Assembly (NCBI GenBank): GCA_003194525.1
Contig: NBIV01000075.1
Coordinates: 124,001 to 188,000, forward strand
Length of the DNA stretch: 64,000 nt
Source of the DNA: Gracilariopsis chorda
Lineage: Eukaryota; Rhodophyta; Florideophyceae; Gracilariales; Gracilariaceae
Direction of reading: 5' to 3'
Position numbers and translations under genes: made by a program. This document shows, in pieces, positions 33,928 through 44,612 of the stretch (the stretch's first letter is position 1; the number at the start of each line of letters is the position of its first letter). The notes under the pieces are model-generated. The model searched no databases. It was not told where the DNA came from and saw nothing but the letters and a program-made list of their open reading frames with translations.

Positions 33928-34761
33928 ATGGCACGTTCACGTTCAAGTTTCCAGGTGTGCTTTTTCTTCATCGTCTTTCTATTATGTTTCTATGGTTCTG
34001 AGGCACAAGCGGATGTGAATAACCCTGAGGTGCAGCAGCTCCTTGAGGCCAGAACGCAAGTCCTCCTTGATACAAATCAAGTCGCCAAGAGGATAGGCCG
34101 AACGAGTGTTTTCAATCTTCAGCGAGAGGTATTAGTGCGCGGGTTCTGTAACCGACCGTTGTGCTTTGCCCTGGACGGAAGTGCATCTATCCCGGCTGCG
34201 GACTTCGAGTTTCAAAGAGGTTTGATATCCCTACTTGCGTCTTTTGCAGCAATCGACACAGAATCAGAATTCTCCGCAGTGCAGTATGGGCTTGCGACTA
34301 CCGGTATATCCCTTCCAACTTCAAACATTACCTTATTCCTGCAAAGGGTATCCCTTTCTCGTCAGGTGAATGCAAGCCGAACATTCATTTCTGCTGGACT
34401 TGCAAGCTGTTTGCGCCAGGTTCGCCGTGGCAACGAAACTTCCGGGATAATAGTTGTCTTGGGTGACGGTCGGGCGAATTTTGCGACCGACTCACTGGAT
34501 CAAGTTTTGCAAGAAGTTGACGACGAGCTTGTGGTTTCCGTGGGTGTGGGCACCTTTCTAAATCCGAATCTATTGAAGAAATTATCTCGATGGGTACCAG
34601 AACGAGTGTTCTTATTCGATTCATATTCGGATATCAATGCGAAAGCGGTATCTGCACTGCTTTCGAGAATCTGCTGGTTCAAGCCCCTGGTGAACGACAG
34701 CACCTCATATGCACAGCATGAGCCTGAGACGAAGGGACCACGTCTTCACGCGGCGATTTAA
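33928..34761 (+). CDS. Secreted von Willebrand factor A domain protein (copy 2)
   Basis: A 277-residue protein in one exon. The signal peptide covers residues 1-26 (core VCFFFIVFLLCFYG). A helical linker (residues 30-70) precedes a vWA domain at about 78-255. The metal site is complete: D83-x-S85-x-S87 in CFALDGSAS, T152 in RTFISAG, D180 in VLGDGRA. It shares the order NLCF/PLCF-DGS-S, SA(I/V)QYGL, RTFI and LGDGR with the protein at 2637-3359, so the two are paralogues, but many other residues differ. Copy 2 has a longer N-terminal helix and a hydrophilic tail of about 25 residues. A secreted adhesion or cell-wall-associated role is inferred from domain and signal only. Confidence 0.85.
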   Translation: MARSRSSFQVCFFFIVFLLCFYGSEAQADVNNPEVQQLLEARTQVLLDTNQVAKRIGRTSVFNLQREVLVRGFCNRPLCFALDGSASIPAADFEFQRGLISLLASFAAIDTESEFSAVQYGLATTGISLPTSNITLFLQRVSLSRQVNASRTFISAGLASCLRQVRRGNETSGIIVVLGDGRANFATDSLDQVLQEVDDELVVSVGVGTFLNPNLLKKLSRWVPERVFLFDSYSDINAKAVSALLSRICWFKPLVNDSTSYAQHEPETKGPRLHAAI

Positions 34762-35876
34762 TTTTTTTTTATTCTCTTCATTTCTTGCTCGTCCGACGAT
34801 CAGTTGAGCTCGAGCTTCACTGACAATGAAAAAAAGGATTCATGATACGCTTGTAGAGTAGAATATAGCGCTCCATTCTCGACAGAACAGAGTACAGAAT
34901 ATCGTCCTCGAAAATATTGGTCTGACGACGGTACCACATGGAAATTATGTAAACGGTTGCTATATTCCATCCACAGCTTCCAAATAACTCAGAACTGCTG
35001 ATCTCTACTAGCATGCGAACATCCTATAATTAACTCAATTCTGGGTTGGAACGACTACTGCTTTCTATAAGAACTAGACGAAGTCGCTTTTGAAGCATAA
35101 CCACTAAAGAAAAGTAAGTGTGTGGTTCCTTCACTAGAGCATAAAGAAGTCAAGAGCGCGCATGCTACTATATTTTCGAAAGGCATCAATTCTTTCTGCT
35201 TTCGCAGAAAATGCACGAAACATGCGCATAAGCTGCTAGAAGGATCGGGGAAACCAAACCAAAAGGGTTTGGCATTGCAGGTAGTAGACTCCTAACCCCT
35301 TTATCTTCGCTGCTCATCGAACAATAATCTTTTTTTGAAGACTTGTCGCTCGACTCAGGTTCGGGTACCGCTGGTACCGTCGCACCGCTTAATGCATTGG
35401 ACCCTGTAGCCAGGTTCAAGTCGTAATTCGTCATCCTTGGCATGCCACGCTTTTCTTGCTGACCGCTACGGACATCTAATCACTTCGAATTTGGAGCGGA
35501 GTCGTGGCGTAAATTCATTCACGGTGAAAATGACGATGGAGTAACGTGTTGTTACCTGTGATGGAGAACAGTAGCAAGTTTTGCTCATTTGCGCTGCTGG
35601 TGTGGTACTGCTCTGAGGAAAACTGCATCAATGAAGCGGTGTAGAGGAGAAAAGCTGGTGAGCCATTGGAGGAAATACTTTGCATGCTATGCATGCCTGA
35701 CTATCTCTTGTGACTCATGCACGAACGGAACGCAATCGATTAGATTGCAATCGATGGCATTTTGGGATTGCTCAAGTGCACAAAGATTTCAAGCTGATAT
35801 GCTCGTGCACAACAATGTTCCCCTCAGATTGCCTGAGATTGCAATTATGAAACTGTATCAAATCTCCCTAAGTTAC
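34762..35876. other. Spacer left of Copia insertion
   Basis: 3' flank of the vWA gene and unclassified sequence. A minus-strand ORF at 35186-35443 starts MPRMTNYDLNLATG and is Ser/Pro-rich, but is too weak to call. Confidence 0.4.
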
Positions 35877-36121
35877 TGTGCAAAGCCGTTGTGCAAGGCC
35901 TTGCATTGCTGGCTCCGCACAGCACCTTTGCCGGCTACTGATCTCGCGGAGCTCCCGCTGCTCAAATAAACTCTGCCCGAGCGGTCCTTGGACGTCCTTT
36001 GTCAAGGAAGAACCGGAAGGGGGGACTTTGTGCCCGCTATATTTCGCCTTCGCCTCCGAGCGCATTCAGTATCCCAACGACTCTCCAGACACGCGCTTGC
36101 GATGCACCCTCATCTAGCTTA
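35877..36121 (+). repeat. 5' LTR of Copia
   Basis: Starts TGTGCAAAGCC and ends TAGCTTA if the GTTAC duplication is taken as exact. It contains the polyadenylation-like CAAATAAACTC and later CTATATTTCG. Confidence 0.85.
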
Positions 36122-36125
36122 GTTA

Positions 36126-36139
36126 TGGGCCCAGGACAG
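36126..36139 (+). other. Candidate Copia primer-binding site
   Basis: TGGGCCCAGGACAG begins four bases inside the 5' LTR and starts TGG, as expected for pairing with a tRNA CCA end. The primer tRNA is not identified. Confidence 0.45.
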
Positions 36140-36159
36140 CCGTCTAGTTCCTCAACCCA

Positions 36160-37457
36160 ACAGATCCACCAATACTTGATCCCACGAAAGATCTCCAAAA
36201 AAAGCGCAAGGATGTTTGTTTTTGGGTGGATACTGTCTCAGCTGCTGCTTGGAAGGGAAGTGACCATTTATACAAAACTATGTTTGCAACTCTCGCAATG
36301 CAACTTTATGATCGCGCCTTGCCTCCAGCTCAAAAGTCAATTGTTGATCAATCACAAGTCAAAGGCATAATCGATTACAAACAGGACAATCAAGTGGAGG
36401 CTGTGCGTCGGATTGTCGAGTTAATTGCTGTTGATCCCCTAATTGCGGTCGTTTCTCGACTCATTGCATCGTTTAACCGAGTCACTAATTGCCGTCGTTG
36501 CAAAGATGAATCTCTGGCCAGCTTCGTTTCTTGCTTCAGAGGACTAGCATCAGATCATCTCATGCACGGCGGTTTGTCCTTCTCCTACAAGTTAGAGAAT
36601 TTTTGGCTATTACATTGCTAAACAACTCCTCGCTCAGTGAATAGACGTTGACCAATGTGAAGCTGCAGCTGATTGCTATGGCTGAAGCACGGATGGGTAA
36701 AGAACTGCTTTCGTAGTCGGGAAGACTCGTTTTCAACAAAGTCGTTTTTGATGCATCTGTTCAGGAGTTGAACAACATGTTGTCAAAGCCCCATCTCCGT
36801 CTTAAGAAGAAGAATGAACATGCAATCAAGAGAGGAAACCTCCTTTCCACTCGCAAGAAGATCGCTGAAGTTTCAAAGGACTTAGAAAACCTCGGGAAGA
36901 AAAGTGAACTCGAAACCCATCGACCCCATGGCGAAGGCCTTCTGAAGTCAGCCCCACGCTGTCGTCTTAATCTGGATAACGCTGTTACAGTGATGAAGAA
37001 CTTGTCTTTCACGCCTGGGAAGTCCTCTCTCCACATTAGTAAATCTGACCTGAAGAACATCGTTGGCCAAGAACTGCAGACTGCACTCCTTGCAATGTCA
37101 AAGCAGGCCAAAAGAAGCGTGTTCTCCCGCCTGGGAGAGCGCAACGCAAAACCCACTACCTCGACTTCACCGAAACCTCGCTTTTCACGAAAGAGGAATG
37201 GTGGCACAAAGAGGAAAGGTGAAGCTCCGTTTTGTTTTGACGGTGGTGACCCGGATCACTTGGCTGGTAACGAAGCTTGCCTCACTCCTTCTTTTCTCAC
37301 TAAAAAGAGAAGGCTTGAGCGACAAATTCAGAACCAGAACAAGTCCCAGTCCAATATCAACCGCTCCCAACCTCGAAGAGCAACAGAAAATCAACCTCAA
37401 AATCGCCCTTCGGATTTTCGTCAAGACGCCGGCCCATCCAAACGCAATCATGCTTAA
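36160..37457 (+). pseudogene. gag: Copia gag (degenerate)
   Basis: The frame DPPILDPTKDLQ ... HLYKTMFATLAMQLYDRALP marks the capsid-like part (36160-36621). A second piece (36768-37457, another frame) holds a basic region rich in K and R and a zinc knuckle remnant C-F-D-G ... H ... C in which the second Cys is Gly. The two pieces are separated by stops and a frame change. There is no intact gag. Confidence 0.6.
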
Positions 37458-37579
37458 GGGCCTGATTTGGGGCGCCCTTTGATGTTGTTAAGGGCTCAAC
37501 AGACCCAAATCCAATTATAGACATTGGATGTCCCCGCAACGTAGGTGGAATCTATAGCGCCGCTGCACTCTCGATCGCA

Positions 37580-40500
37580 ATGGGAATTCTCTTTACTGTC
37601 GAGGATCTGGACTGTGACCCCTTCTACCACGGGTCTGGTCCTGAGTGTGCAAATTTAAAGCTCGTGTTTGCCATTTGGAGACTGCACATCACGTCCACAA
37701 ATGATGAGGCTGTAACCTTGAAGTTCTATTTGACACATGGGAATGATCCTCTCCTATTGGGAAATGATTTTGTTTCAATGTCCAACCTTGTCGGATCTAA
37801 GGACATGCTCGTGATACCGTCTTCGCTTGGCTTATGTGAACACGACGCTAATCTGCCTACCTACACGCTTGGAGACGTAAATAACCGTCGAACACACCTC
37901 GCTGGTGTGCCGTCCGTGACAGAGTCGTTTAATTCCTTCCTCTCACTCCAAGCTGCCCTCCAATCAACCACAGATGACAATAGCAGAGCACGCAAGCGAG
38001 CAAAATACTTCGCGACGAGGCTTCATGTCCAATCGCACCTGACCCTACGAGACATGAAGACCCTCTGCCGCCGTGGTCGTGTGCTTGACCCAATACTGTC
38101 TGACGAGTTGAAAAAGGCATATAGTTCTTGTCACTCATGCCACAAGTCTGGAAGACCTCTTCAATCGCGAAAGATATCCTTCAATACGATTTTCGCAGAG
38201 TTCAACGAGCACTTCCAGGTAGACTACATCTTCATCCGTGAGCTTGGCAACCTGCCTATCCTACACATGAAAAATGTTGCTACTGGCCCCTCAGAGACAT
38301 CCTTAATGACGTCAAGGGATATGAATGACGGAGCGCGCATGCTAACCCTAAAATGGTTTGATGTTTACCGACCAACATCCAAGCTTTCAGCTGACCAAGA
38401 GTTTGACAATGGTATTACTTACCGAATGTGTGCAAGTTATAACATCAAGTTCGAACCGCGCCCTGCACGCAGACATAACAAAATTGGGAGTGTCGAATCA
38501 GATAACGAAACCATTCGCGCGCTGATAAAGACTCTTCTATCAGACGAACCACACTTTCGTGAGACACGTCAGCTGTCTCGAACCGATTTCGAGATCCTCT
38601 TCCGTGCGACGTTCCTAAAAAACGTTCTCTACGGAAGCAAATAGGTTAGCAGCTTCGAACAGGTTCACGGATACACTCCATCAATCGCTGGTTTGCCGAA
38701 GACAGCTGTTTCACCTGCAGTTCTATCTGCTTATCATGAGAAAGTCTGTAGGAGAGCGTTTCACACTCTTCTTCGCTCCAAAGCTGTGAACACAATATCC
38801 CAACATATGCTATCGCCAATGACCCCTGTTTACTTCTACAAGAAACTCGGAAAGAATGGCTCCTGGTGCAAAGGTTACGTGGTCACAGCTACAGATCATA
38901 TTGTTGTCGTTTCCTACCATAAGGATCTGCACGGAGCTCGTCTTCACGTCGCATTTGAAGACGTTCGCCTTGTCCCTGAGTCTTCGATACTCAAGGAACT
39001 TGACAAACAGTAACTTGGGTGGGACTCCTTTCCTGATCTTCTGCCTAGTACAGGCGACAATCCGAAAGGAAGGAGAGAGGAATCGGAGAATGAAGAAGAC
39101 CATGATGATTACGCAACCCCTTCTTTCCCTATAGCAGACATCAACCCGGATCCTAATGATATCCCAGATCCTCTCTGTATTGAACCGGAAGCACCGGATG
39201 AACCCAATCTGTGGTCCTTACATCCACTCTCTTCTTCCTTCCTTTCAAACAATTCTCGCCCACTTGAGGCACCATCATTAGACGTTGGAGATACAATCCT
39301 CCACAAGGATGTCGGAGCTACGCCGCTTCGCATTCCTTCTCCAGGAGATACTCTCCACTCGTCTGAACAAAGAATTTTGAAGGAAGTTAAGAAGGTTATC
39401 GGAGATCAACCAGTGTCGGAATCCAAACTCCAGTTCGCGCCGCGATGGATCATTGAAAAGCCCATCGACGCTGAAAAACGAAACTATATAGAAGCAGACG
39501 CCTATAAACCAGTTTCTATTGGCAGCCTTCCAAGAAATGCGAACATCATATCGTCCCACCACTTCTTTGTCCTGAAATACCAAGGAGAAAGTGTTAAACT
39601 AAGGCTACGATGCAGACTGGTGCCCCATGGAAACCGAGATGCCGAAAAGGACTTGATACGTTCGGACTCATCGACTGCACAGTTCACATGCATCCGTATG
39701 CTTCTATCCTTAGTAACACTAATCCACTTCCATCTCGGAAGCATTGATGTCTCCCGGGCATACCTACAATCCGGCGAGCTCAAGCGTGATATATAGATTT
39801 GTCCTCCCCGTGGTTGGACGACACATGTGGACGAAGTTTCGAAGCTTTTGAAGCCTGCATACGGTCTAGGAGAATCTGGACGCCTCTGGCAATTGTGTAT
39901 CGAGGAATGGCTTACCGATTATGGTTTCGAAACTATCCCGGGAATGCTACAACTGTTTGTGTTGCGCAAGGATGGAGAAATCGTCTTACTCCTTGCCAAA
40001 CTGGTAGATGATCTCCTTCTTGGAGGCAAACCAGCGATAATTCAAAAGTTTACCTCTGACCTAGCCAGGCGTTTCAAACTAAACCGCTCACTGTCCCAGA
40101 ACGAACTCATCTTCAGCCGACTGTGGATAAAGCTCCACAACGACCGCTCCGTAGAGATTTAAATGGCTGAGTTTATGGACACCATACAGCCAATTCCAAT
40201 CTCAAGAGAGAGGAGGAAGGAGGCTGAGGACAGGTGCACTCTCGATGAGATCAAATCCTTGCAATCGCTGGCAAGGAAACTAAACTACATAGGACATGGG
40301 GTGTTACCCCAAGCAGCCCTCTGCGCCAGCTACATGCAACAACTAGTACCTGAGATGCAAGTCAAGCACCTGGTGAAGGCAAATCAGTTACTCTCCCTGC
40401 TGAAAAAGCTACGTCCTACGTTGATGTACTTGGCCCCACCTGTGCCTTTAACAGCATCTACCTTAGGAAATTGCAACCTCCTCGCATACTCCGATGCCAG

Positions 40501-40771
40501 CACCGGAAAGACGTCGTATGGCCAGACTGGCTTCTTGGCTGATATTGCCTTTACGCTTGAGTCTAACACCGTCTATCATCTGATAGACTGGCATAGCTCT
40601 AAGCAAGGTCGGATATCGTTCAGTGCAATTGGCGCAGGAATCCTTGCTGCTCCTGAATCTGCTGATAGATCGTTTCTATTACACGAAGTCCTTTGCTCTC
40701 TTCTGAAGTCGTTTGGTTTACTAGTACTCATGGTGGATTCCTTTGGATTATATTCTACTATCACGACTTTG
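37580..40771 (+). pseudogene. pol: Copia pol: protease, integrase, RT, RNase H (5' part)
   Basis: One frame runs to the Gypsy-2 insertion with stops only at TAG 38642, TAA 39011, TAG 39794 and TAA 40160. The protease remnant precedes GNDFVSMSNLV. Integrase shows a C-x2-C pair (SCHSCHKS), FQVDYIF, SADQEFDNG and IGSVESDNET. RT shows SIDVSRAYLQ, LLKPAYGLGESGR and LVDDLLLGG (normally YVDD). RNase H shows LAYSDAS and DWHSSKQGRISFSA, where the expected Glu is missing. The frame stops exactly at codon TTG 40769-40771, where Gypsy-2 enters. Confidence 0.85.
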
Positions 40772-41684
40772 TGTGGTGCAATCCCGGTGTGGGAAAGGCA
40801 CCCAAGGCAGCTCGAAGCCTTGCTCTCTTGGAGAGGTAGGCCCAGCTGGGTAGAGCCCTCCGTGTCCCGTATGACGGGTGTAACTCCGTCGGGAGCCTGG
40901 ATGTACCTCGGAGGTTTAGGGGTTAGAACGGGTCGGAACCACGGCTGGTCCGGAAGTAGCCTGCGAACAGTGGAACAAAAGAGGGAAAGGGACCACCCGA
41001 CGGGGGCGTGCGGAAAGCGGGAACAGACCCCGGAGGGGGGTGCCGATACACACACACGAACACGCACCGCGCGGCGGTTAGGGGATATGAGGGGAAGGGA
41101 TGGTCTCACGGTCTCACGACACACGTCGGTAATATCAATACCCAAAACTGGGGCGGAGATAGGGCCTGTACGGGCGGTCACACGACAACAACGAATACCA
41201 CGAGTGGTCACAACCCACTGGGTACGACGAGCACGGTCTCCTCGGTGGTGCGAGTCGGGTGAAACTATCGGGCAAGCGGTGTACCTCCGCGAGGAGTTAG
41301 ACACTTCGCATGGCGAATAGAGTCAGAGCCGAACTCTTGTTACTTTCCTTGGTGAGCTCGCCGCCGTGCGGCCGACGCTCAAGTACTAGCTCAGTGCAGT
41401 ACAGTAGGTAGTGCACTAGCCTAAGTAAAATTAACCCCTAAACTATACTAAAATAAGTAGCCGTTTTGGGCCTCCTGGCCGGGGCTGTAGCCACGTGTCC
41501 ACCACCCTTGCCAGGCAAGTACCACAAAATATGAATGTTCCCATAACCACCCTGGGTAACCCGACCGCTAATTAGCCCGGTAAACGGGGGCTAAAATTCA
41601 TGCATCCCGCTTCATCGCTCGCACCGAGTACACCTCAGATATGAGTTTCACCATCGCCCGTACGCGGGAATGTATTGCACTACA
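40772..41684 (-). repeat. 3' LTR of Gypsy-2
   Basis: On the plus strand it begins TGTGGTGCAATCCC and ends GCACTACA. It reads identical to 51223-52135. LTR ORFs of about 195-210 codons on both strands are present in both copies and are probably incidental to high GC. Confidence 0.92.
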
Positions 41685-41700
41685 CATCCCCCTCCTTAAG
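41685..41700 (-). other. Polypurine tract of Gypsy-2
   Basis: Minus strand CTTAAGGAGGGGGATG directly before the 3' LTR. Confidence 0.75.
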
Positions 41701-41749
41701 GGCCGAAAACGAACGTGAGTATAGAACGTGAGGAGATGAGGCGCGAGGG

Positions 41750-41758
41750 TATAAATAG
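41750..41758 (+). promoter_or_regulatory. TATA box for the antisense ORF in Gypsy-2
   Basis: TATAAATAG lies on the plus strand 66 bp inside the element from its left LTR. It is 104 bases before the ATG at 41862, a spacing like that of the first vWA gene. Confidence 0.55.
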
Positions 41759-41861
41759 TCCCGACAAGGGAATCGCCGAGATACCGGTCCCCCGTACCAA
41801 CACGGTTACAACTGATCAACCCTCAGTACCTTCTTCAACAGACTCTGCGCCCCTCTCTACT

Positions 41862-43523
41862 ATGACCAACACTCCGTTTTCGAACAACCCGCCTGCGGGC
41901 GCCCCGCAGGGGACTTCCGCGAGCGGACAACCTTCCTTCGCGACGCTGGGGTCGTGGGTTCGTCACCCATCCTCTGGGTTCCTCTCCTTGCCTCTGCCTG
42001 GAGGATCGTCTCATGTTCCAACCTTGGATGCCTCGGATGCCGCGAGTATCGCCGCCTGGAATTCCGCCCAAGCGATACCGATCACTGCGACCGCCGCCGG
42101 CTGGGTGTCACCATCGACACTTTGGGCCCGCAATCCCCGGGAAGACGCTCTCCTCTTTTCGCGTGCGCCCTGGTTCCACCCCACATGGGTTTCCGACTCG
42201 GACCTCATCGACTCCTATGTGGAGGAGGGCGAGCTCCCAGGGGGAATAGGCCGGGATATGGTCGACTCCTTCGACTGGAGGACGCGTATCGCGGTAGAGC
42301 CACAGTTCCTCGCACGGAAGCGCACCAGATATGGTTTCGAGACGCTGAATGAAGCCCGTGCCGGGATGGCCAAGGTCGTTTACGACCGTCTCGCCCGCGC
42401 GAGTTATCCGGATGAGCTGGTACCAACGGAATACAGCTTTGACCTCTCGCGGTACCGTACCTACGGTGAAGTCTCATACTGCGAGAACCTTGCTGCCTAC
42501 CAGCCATCTACACCGTTCCGGTCCACTCCAATAGAAGCCGGGATGCTCCTCTGGAGGCGCCCAATTCTGCGTGCAGAGTTCCGATATCTTCGTCGTCCGA
42601 ATCATCGCGGATCCTTCTTCGACCGACTCCGGTTTGAGCGAAAGGCGCGCTCCCGCTTCGGGTTCCTGGTACCACACCAAAATCTCGAGGTCGAGAGGCT
42701 CCGTCCATCCGCGATGCGCGGCCGGTATGCACCTCTTCCCCATTGGTGGAGCAGGTTCGAAGTCCCGAGGGGATGCTTTGCGGAGATGCCTCCGTGCCTC
42801 AGCTACATCGGTTCACGATTAATCAACAATCCGGATTCCAGTTACTGGACTCTCTTCCTCGCCGAATGGGCTGCTCGCGTTGCCGCATTTCTCCTCTGGG
42901 AGGTGTACGACAAGAACCGTCTGTGGTACATTCCTCCTCACCTACGCCAGGTTATCCGCCGATTGGATCTCTATATCCCTCTGGGATCCGAAGCCAATGT
43001 GGATGAGCTTCAGTGCCTTCTGAACACCATCGATATGGTTAACAGGGATACAGTCCCAGTCTCCAACGTCCCTGACGGTGAGCCTTCCAGGCATGATCGC
43101 TCTCCAGGCCGGAGAAATCCAAACGCTGGCAACTTCGTCTTCTATGACCCTTGGGAGGTATCCGTGACTTCACGGGCTCACGCGCTAGCGTTACGCGATG
43201 TACCACGCTCCGTTCCGCGAGGCCACCCTGTTGGGTTCATGTTTTCCGATGACTGGCACGGTTCCTACGAGGATGATCCAATGGTGGATGACGACCCCGA
43301 TGAGGTGGAGGAGGCCGTAGCCCCGGTAACGGCGATGGTCAACGATCTCGACGGATCCGGCCAGCATGTGGCTGCTCCAGATGGCTGGAATATGGCCGCC
43401 AGTGCGGCTGCTTCTCCGTCTACCGCATCTCCGGTCCCCGTGGACCCTCAGGCCGTTGCCCTCAGGGCTCACCTCCAGTCCATTGGAGTGGTTGCGCCTT
43501 CCAACCTCACCAGCGTGAGCTAG
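41862..43523 (+). CDS. Antisense accessory ORF of Gypsy-2, unknown function
   Basis: A 553-codon ORF running opposite to gag-pol, between the chromodomain ORF and the 3' LTR. The frame is open from 41715, but the first ATG after the TATA box (41750) is 41862, so that start is chosen. Opposite-strand frames here are short (100 codons or fewer), so this is not a shadow. The protein has an S/P/G/A-rich N-terminus (to about residue 110), a central part rich in Arg, Tyr and Trp (about 110-390, with SLRYRTYGE-like and LFLAEWAARVAAFLLW segments), an acidic stretch (EDDPMVDDDPDEVEEA, about residue 475) and an Ala/Pro/Ser-rich end. I recognise no domain, signal peptide or catalytic motif. Some large plant Gypsy elements (for example Grande in maize) carry antisense 3' ORFs of unknown function, so the arrangement has a precedent; the protein itself is not one I know. 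Confidence 0.7.
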   Translation: MTNTPFSNNPPAGAPQGTSASGQPSFATLGSWVRHPSSGFLSLPLPGGSSHVPTLDASDAASIAAWNSAQAIPITATAAGWVSPSTLWARNPREDALLFSRAPWFHPTWVSDSDLIDSYVEEGELPGGIGRDMVDSFDWRTRIAVEPQFLARKRTRYGFETLNEARAGMAKVVYDRLARASYPDELVPTEYSFDLSRYRTYGEVSYCENLAAYQPSTPFRSTPIEAGMLLWRRPILRAEFRYLRRPNHRGSFFDRLRFERKARSRFGFLVPHQNLEVERLRPSAMRGRYAPLPHWWSRFEVPRGCFAEMPPCLSYIGSRLINNPDSSYWTLFLAEWAARVAAFLLWEVYDKNRLWYIPPHLRQVIRRLDLYIPLGSEANVDELQCLLNTIDMVNRDTVPVSNVPDGEPSRHDRSPGRRNPNAGNFVFYDPWEVSVTSRAHALALRDVPRSVPRGHPVGFMFSDDWHGSYEDDPMVDDDPDEVEEAVAPVTAMVNDLDGSGQHVAAPDGWNMAASAAASPSTASPVPVDPQAVALRAHLQSIGVVAPSNLTSVS

Positions 43524-43913
43524 TTATTGGCTTTCGCGTCTGCGAACTACCAACCGCCAACGAGCGGCTCATCCTAAGTCAGGATCCTGGACCGTGGCAC
43601 GCACACCTGATATAGGTTAGCGCTTAACGCTCCATAGCTTGTGGTAAACGACTTCCTTCTTCTATATCCGTATGTCCGGACTCTTCTTTTTCTTCTTCAT
43701 AGCATCTTCATGCTGGACCGCTAGGCGGTATTCTTCATTAAACCGTTACTTCGGTCGGACCGCTAGGCGGTGTGACGTCCAATGACCATTGGTTTCCCTA
43801 TCCAGTCCATTACTTCGTGTAACCTTCTGTAGCCAGATCTCTTCCTGTGTCCTCTTCTCTTCGGAGACTTCTCTTCCGTCTTCGGAATCTTCTGCATAGT
43901 GCAGTGTATCGTC
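43524..43913. other. Convergent spacer in Gypsy-2
   Basis: About 390 bp between the end of the antisense ORF and the end of the chromodomain ORF, which face each other. GGACCGCTAGGCGGT-type sequence occurs twice (near 43717 and 43757). Both 3' ends must be processed here or transcripts would overlap. Confidence 0.45.
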
Positions 43914-44147
43914 CTACCCAACCTGGGCCATGTCCAAAGTGGATGGGAGTGGGAACCGCGTCCGGCGGTGGTAGGTTATCACCTTGGAACGAGGAAGGTG
44001 CTGAATGGGCTCCCATGTGTCCTCTTCCGGGGGGTATCCGTACCATCGGATTTGGTAAAACCACACTCCTTTGGAGTCCAGAACATGATCCACGATGTGG
44101 TCAACGACAAACTCCTGGTCGTACGTAGCCGGCTCCTGACACGTCAT
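43914..44147 (-). CDS. Gypsy-2 chromodomain ORF
   Basis: A 77-codon ORF containing EFVVDHIVDHVLD ... WFYQIRWYGYPPEEDTWEP, a clear chromodomain with its aromatic positions and the ending TWEP. Chromodomains of chromoviruses bind modified histones and steer integration; they are normally fused to the C-terminus of integrase. Here the ORF is in the same frame as pol but separated by 465 bp with several stops, although the element is otherwise intact. A spliced intron joining it to pol, or a separate protein, are both possible. Confidence 0.75.
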   Translation of the reverse strand: MTCQEPATYDQEFVVDHIVDHVLDSKGVWFYQIRWYGYPPEEDTWEPIQHLPRSKVITYHRRTRFPLPSTLDMAQVG

Positions 44148-44612
44148 GGCAGGGCTGGGACTTGATACCGCATTGCGGTCTTTCCGCTTCCTAATCCTCT
44201 CCTTGTGGGGGGGGCCTTCCGTTCTAACCGGATTCCCCTATTGACGCGCAGCTCGCGAGCTCTTCTCCCACGCGACCCGTGCAACTCTGGTGAGTTTGAC
44301 CGTTCACGGTGAGGGAGGCGGTTCACTACGGTTCCGACGCCAGGAGGCGGATTGCCATGCATCACACACTGTGATTGGCTGGCCGCTGGCGGCAAGTGTC
44401 GCGCGCGGTCTTTCCACGACGCGGGTCTTGACTGTACTCCTGACGCCGGCCGGCGGTATGTACGTGTACACCTTTCCACGGTTTGGAATTTCGGGCTTCG
44501 TCCGCGTGACAGTGGCGTCACAGTGTCCATTTGTGGGGCTCTGCGGTAACGCACGCAGTGTCAACCACACTCTCCGTGTCCGCGGTTGCTTTTCAGCTCA
44601 CCACGAAACTGG
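44148..44612 (-). other. Gap between pol and chromodomain (possible intron)
   Basis: No long ORF continues through. On the minus strand GTGAGC near 44602 could be a 5' splice site and CAG positions near 44138-44158 possible 3' sites, but no pair is clearly better than the others. Confidence 0.3.

Noticed and set aside
40772..41684. ORFs of about 195-240 codons on both strands within the Gypsy-2 LTR
   Set aside because: They overlap each other on opposite strands, end with the LTR or its flank and show no domain; GC-rich sequence explains them. Identity between the two LTRs is due to recent insertion, not selection.
41715..41861. Upstream starts (GTG 41715 or ATG 41736) for the antisense ORF
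   Set aside because: They precede the TATA box at 41750; ATG 41862 is the first after it. They stay possible if transcription begins in the LTR.
44144..44570. Overlapping minus-strand ORFs of 88-136 codons after Gypsy-2 pol
   Set aside because: Several frames overlap without a recognisable domain; probably intron or untranslated region.
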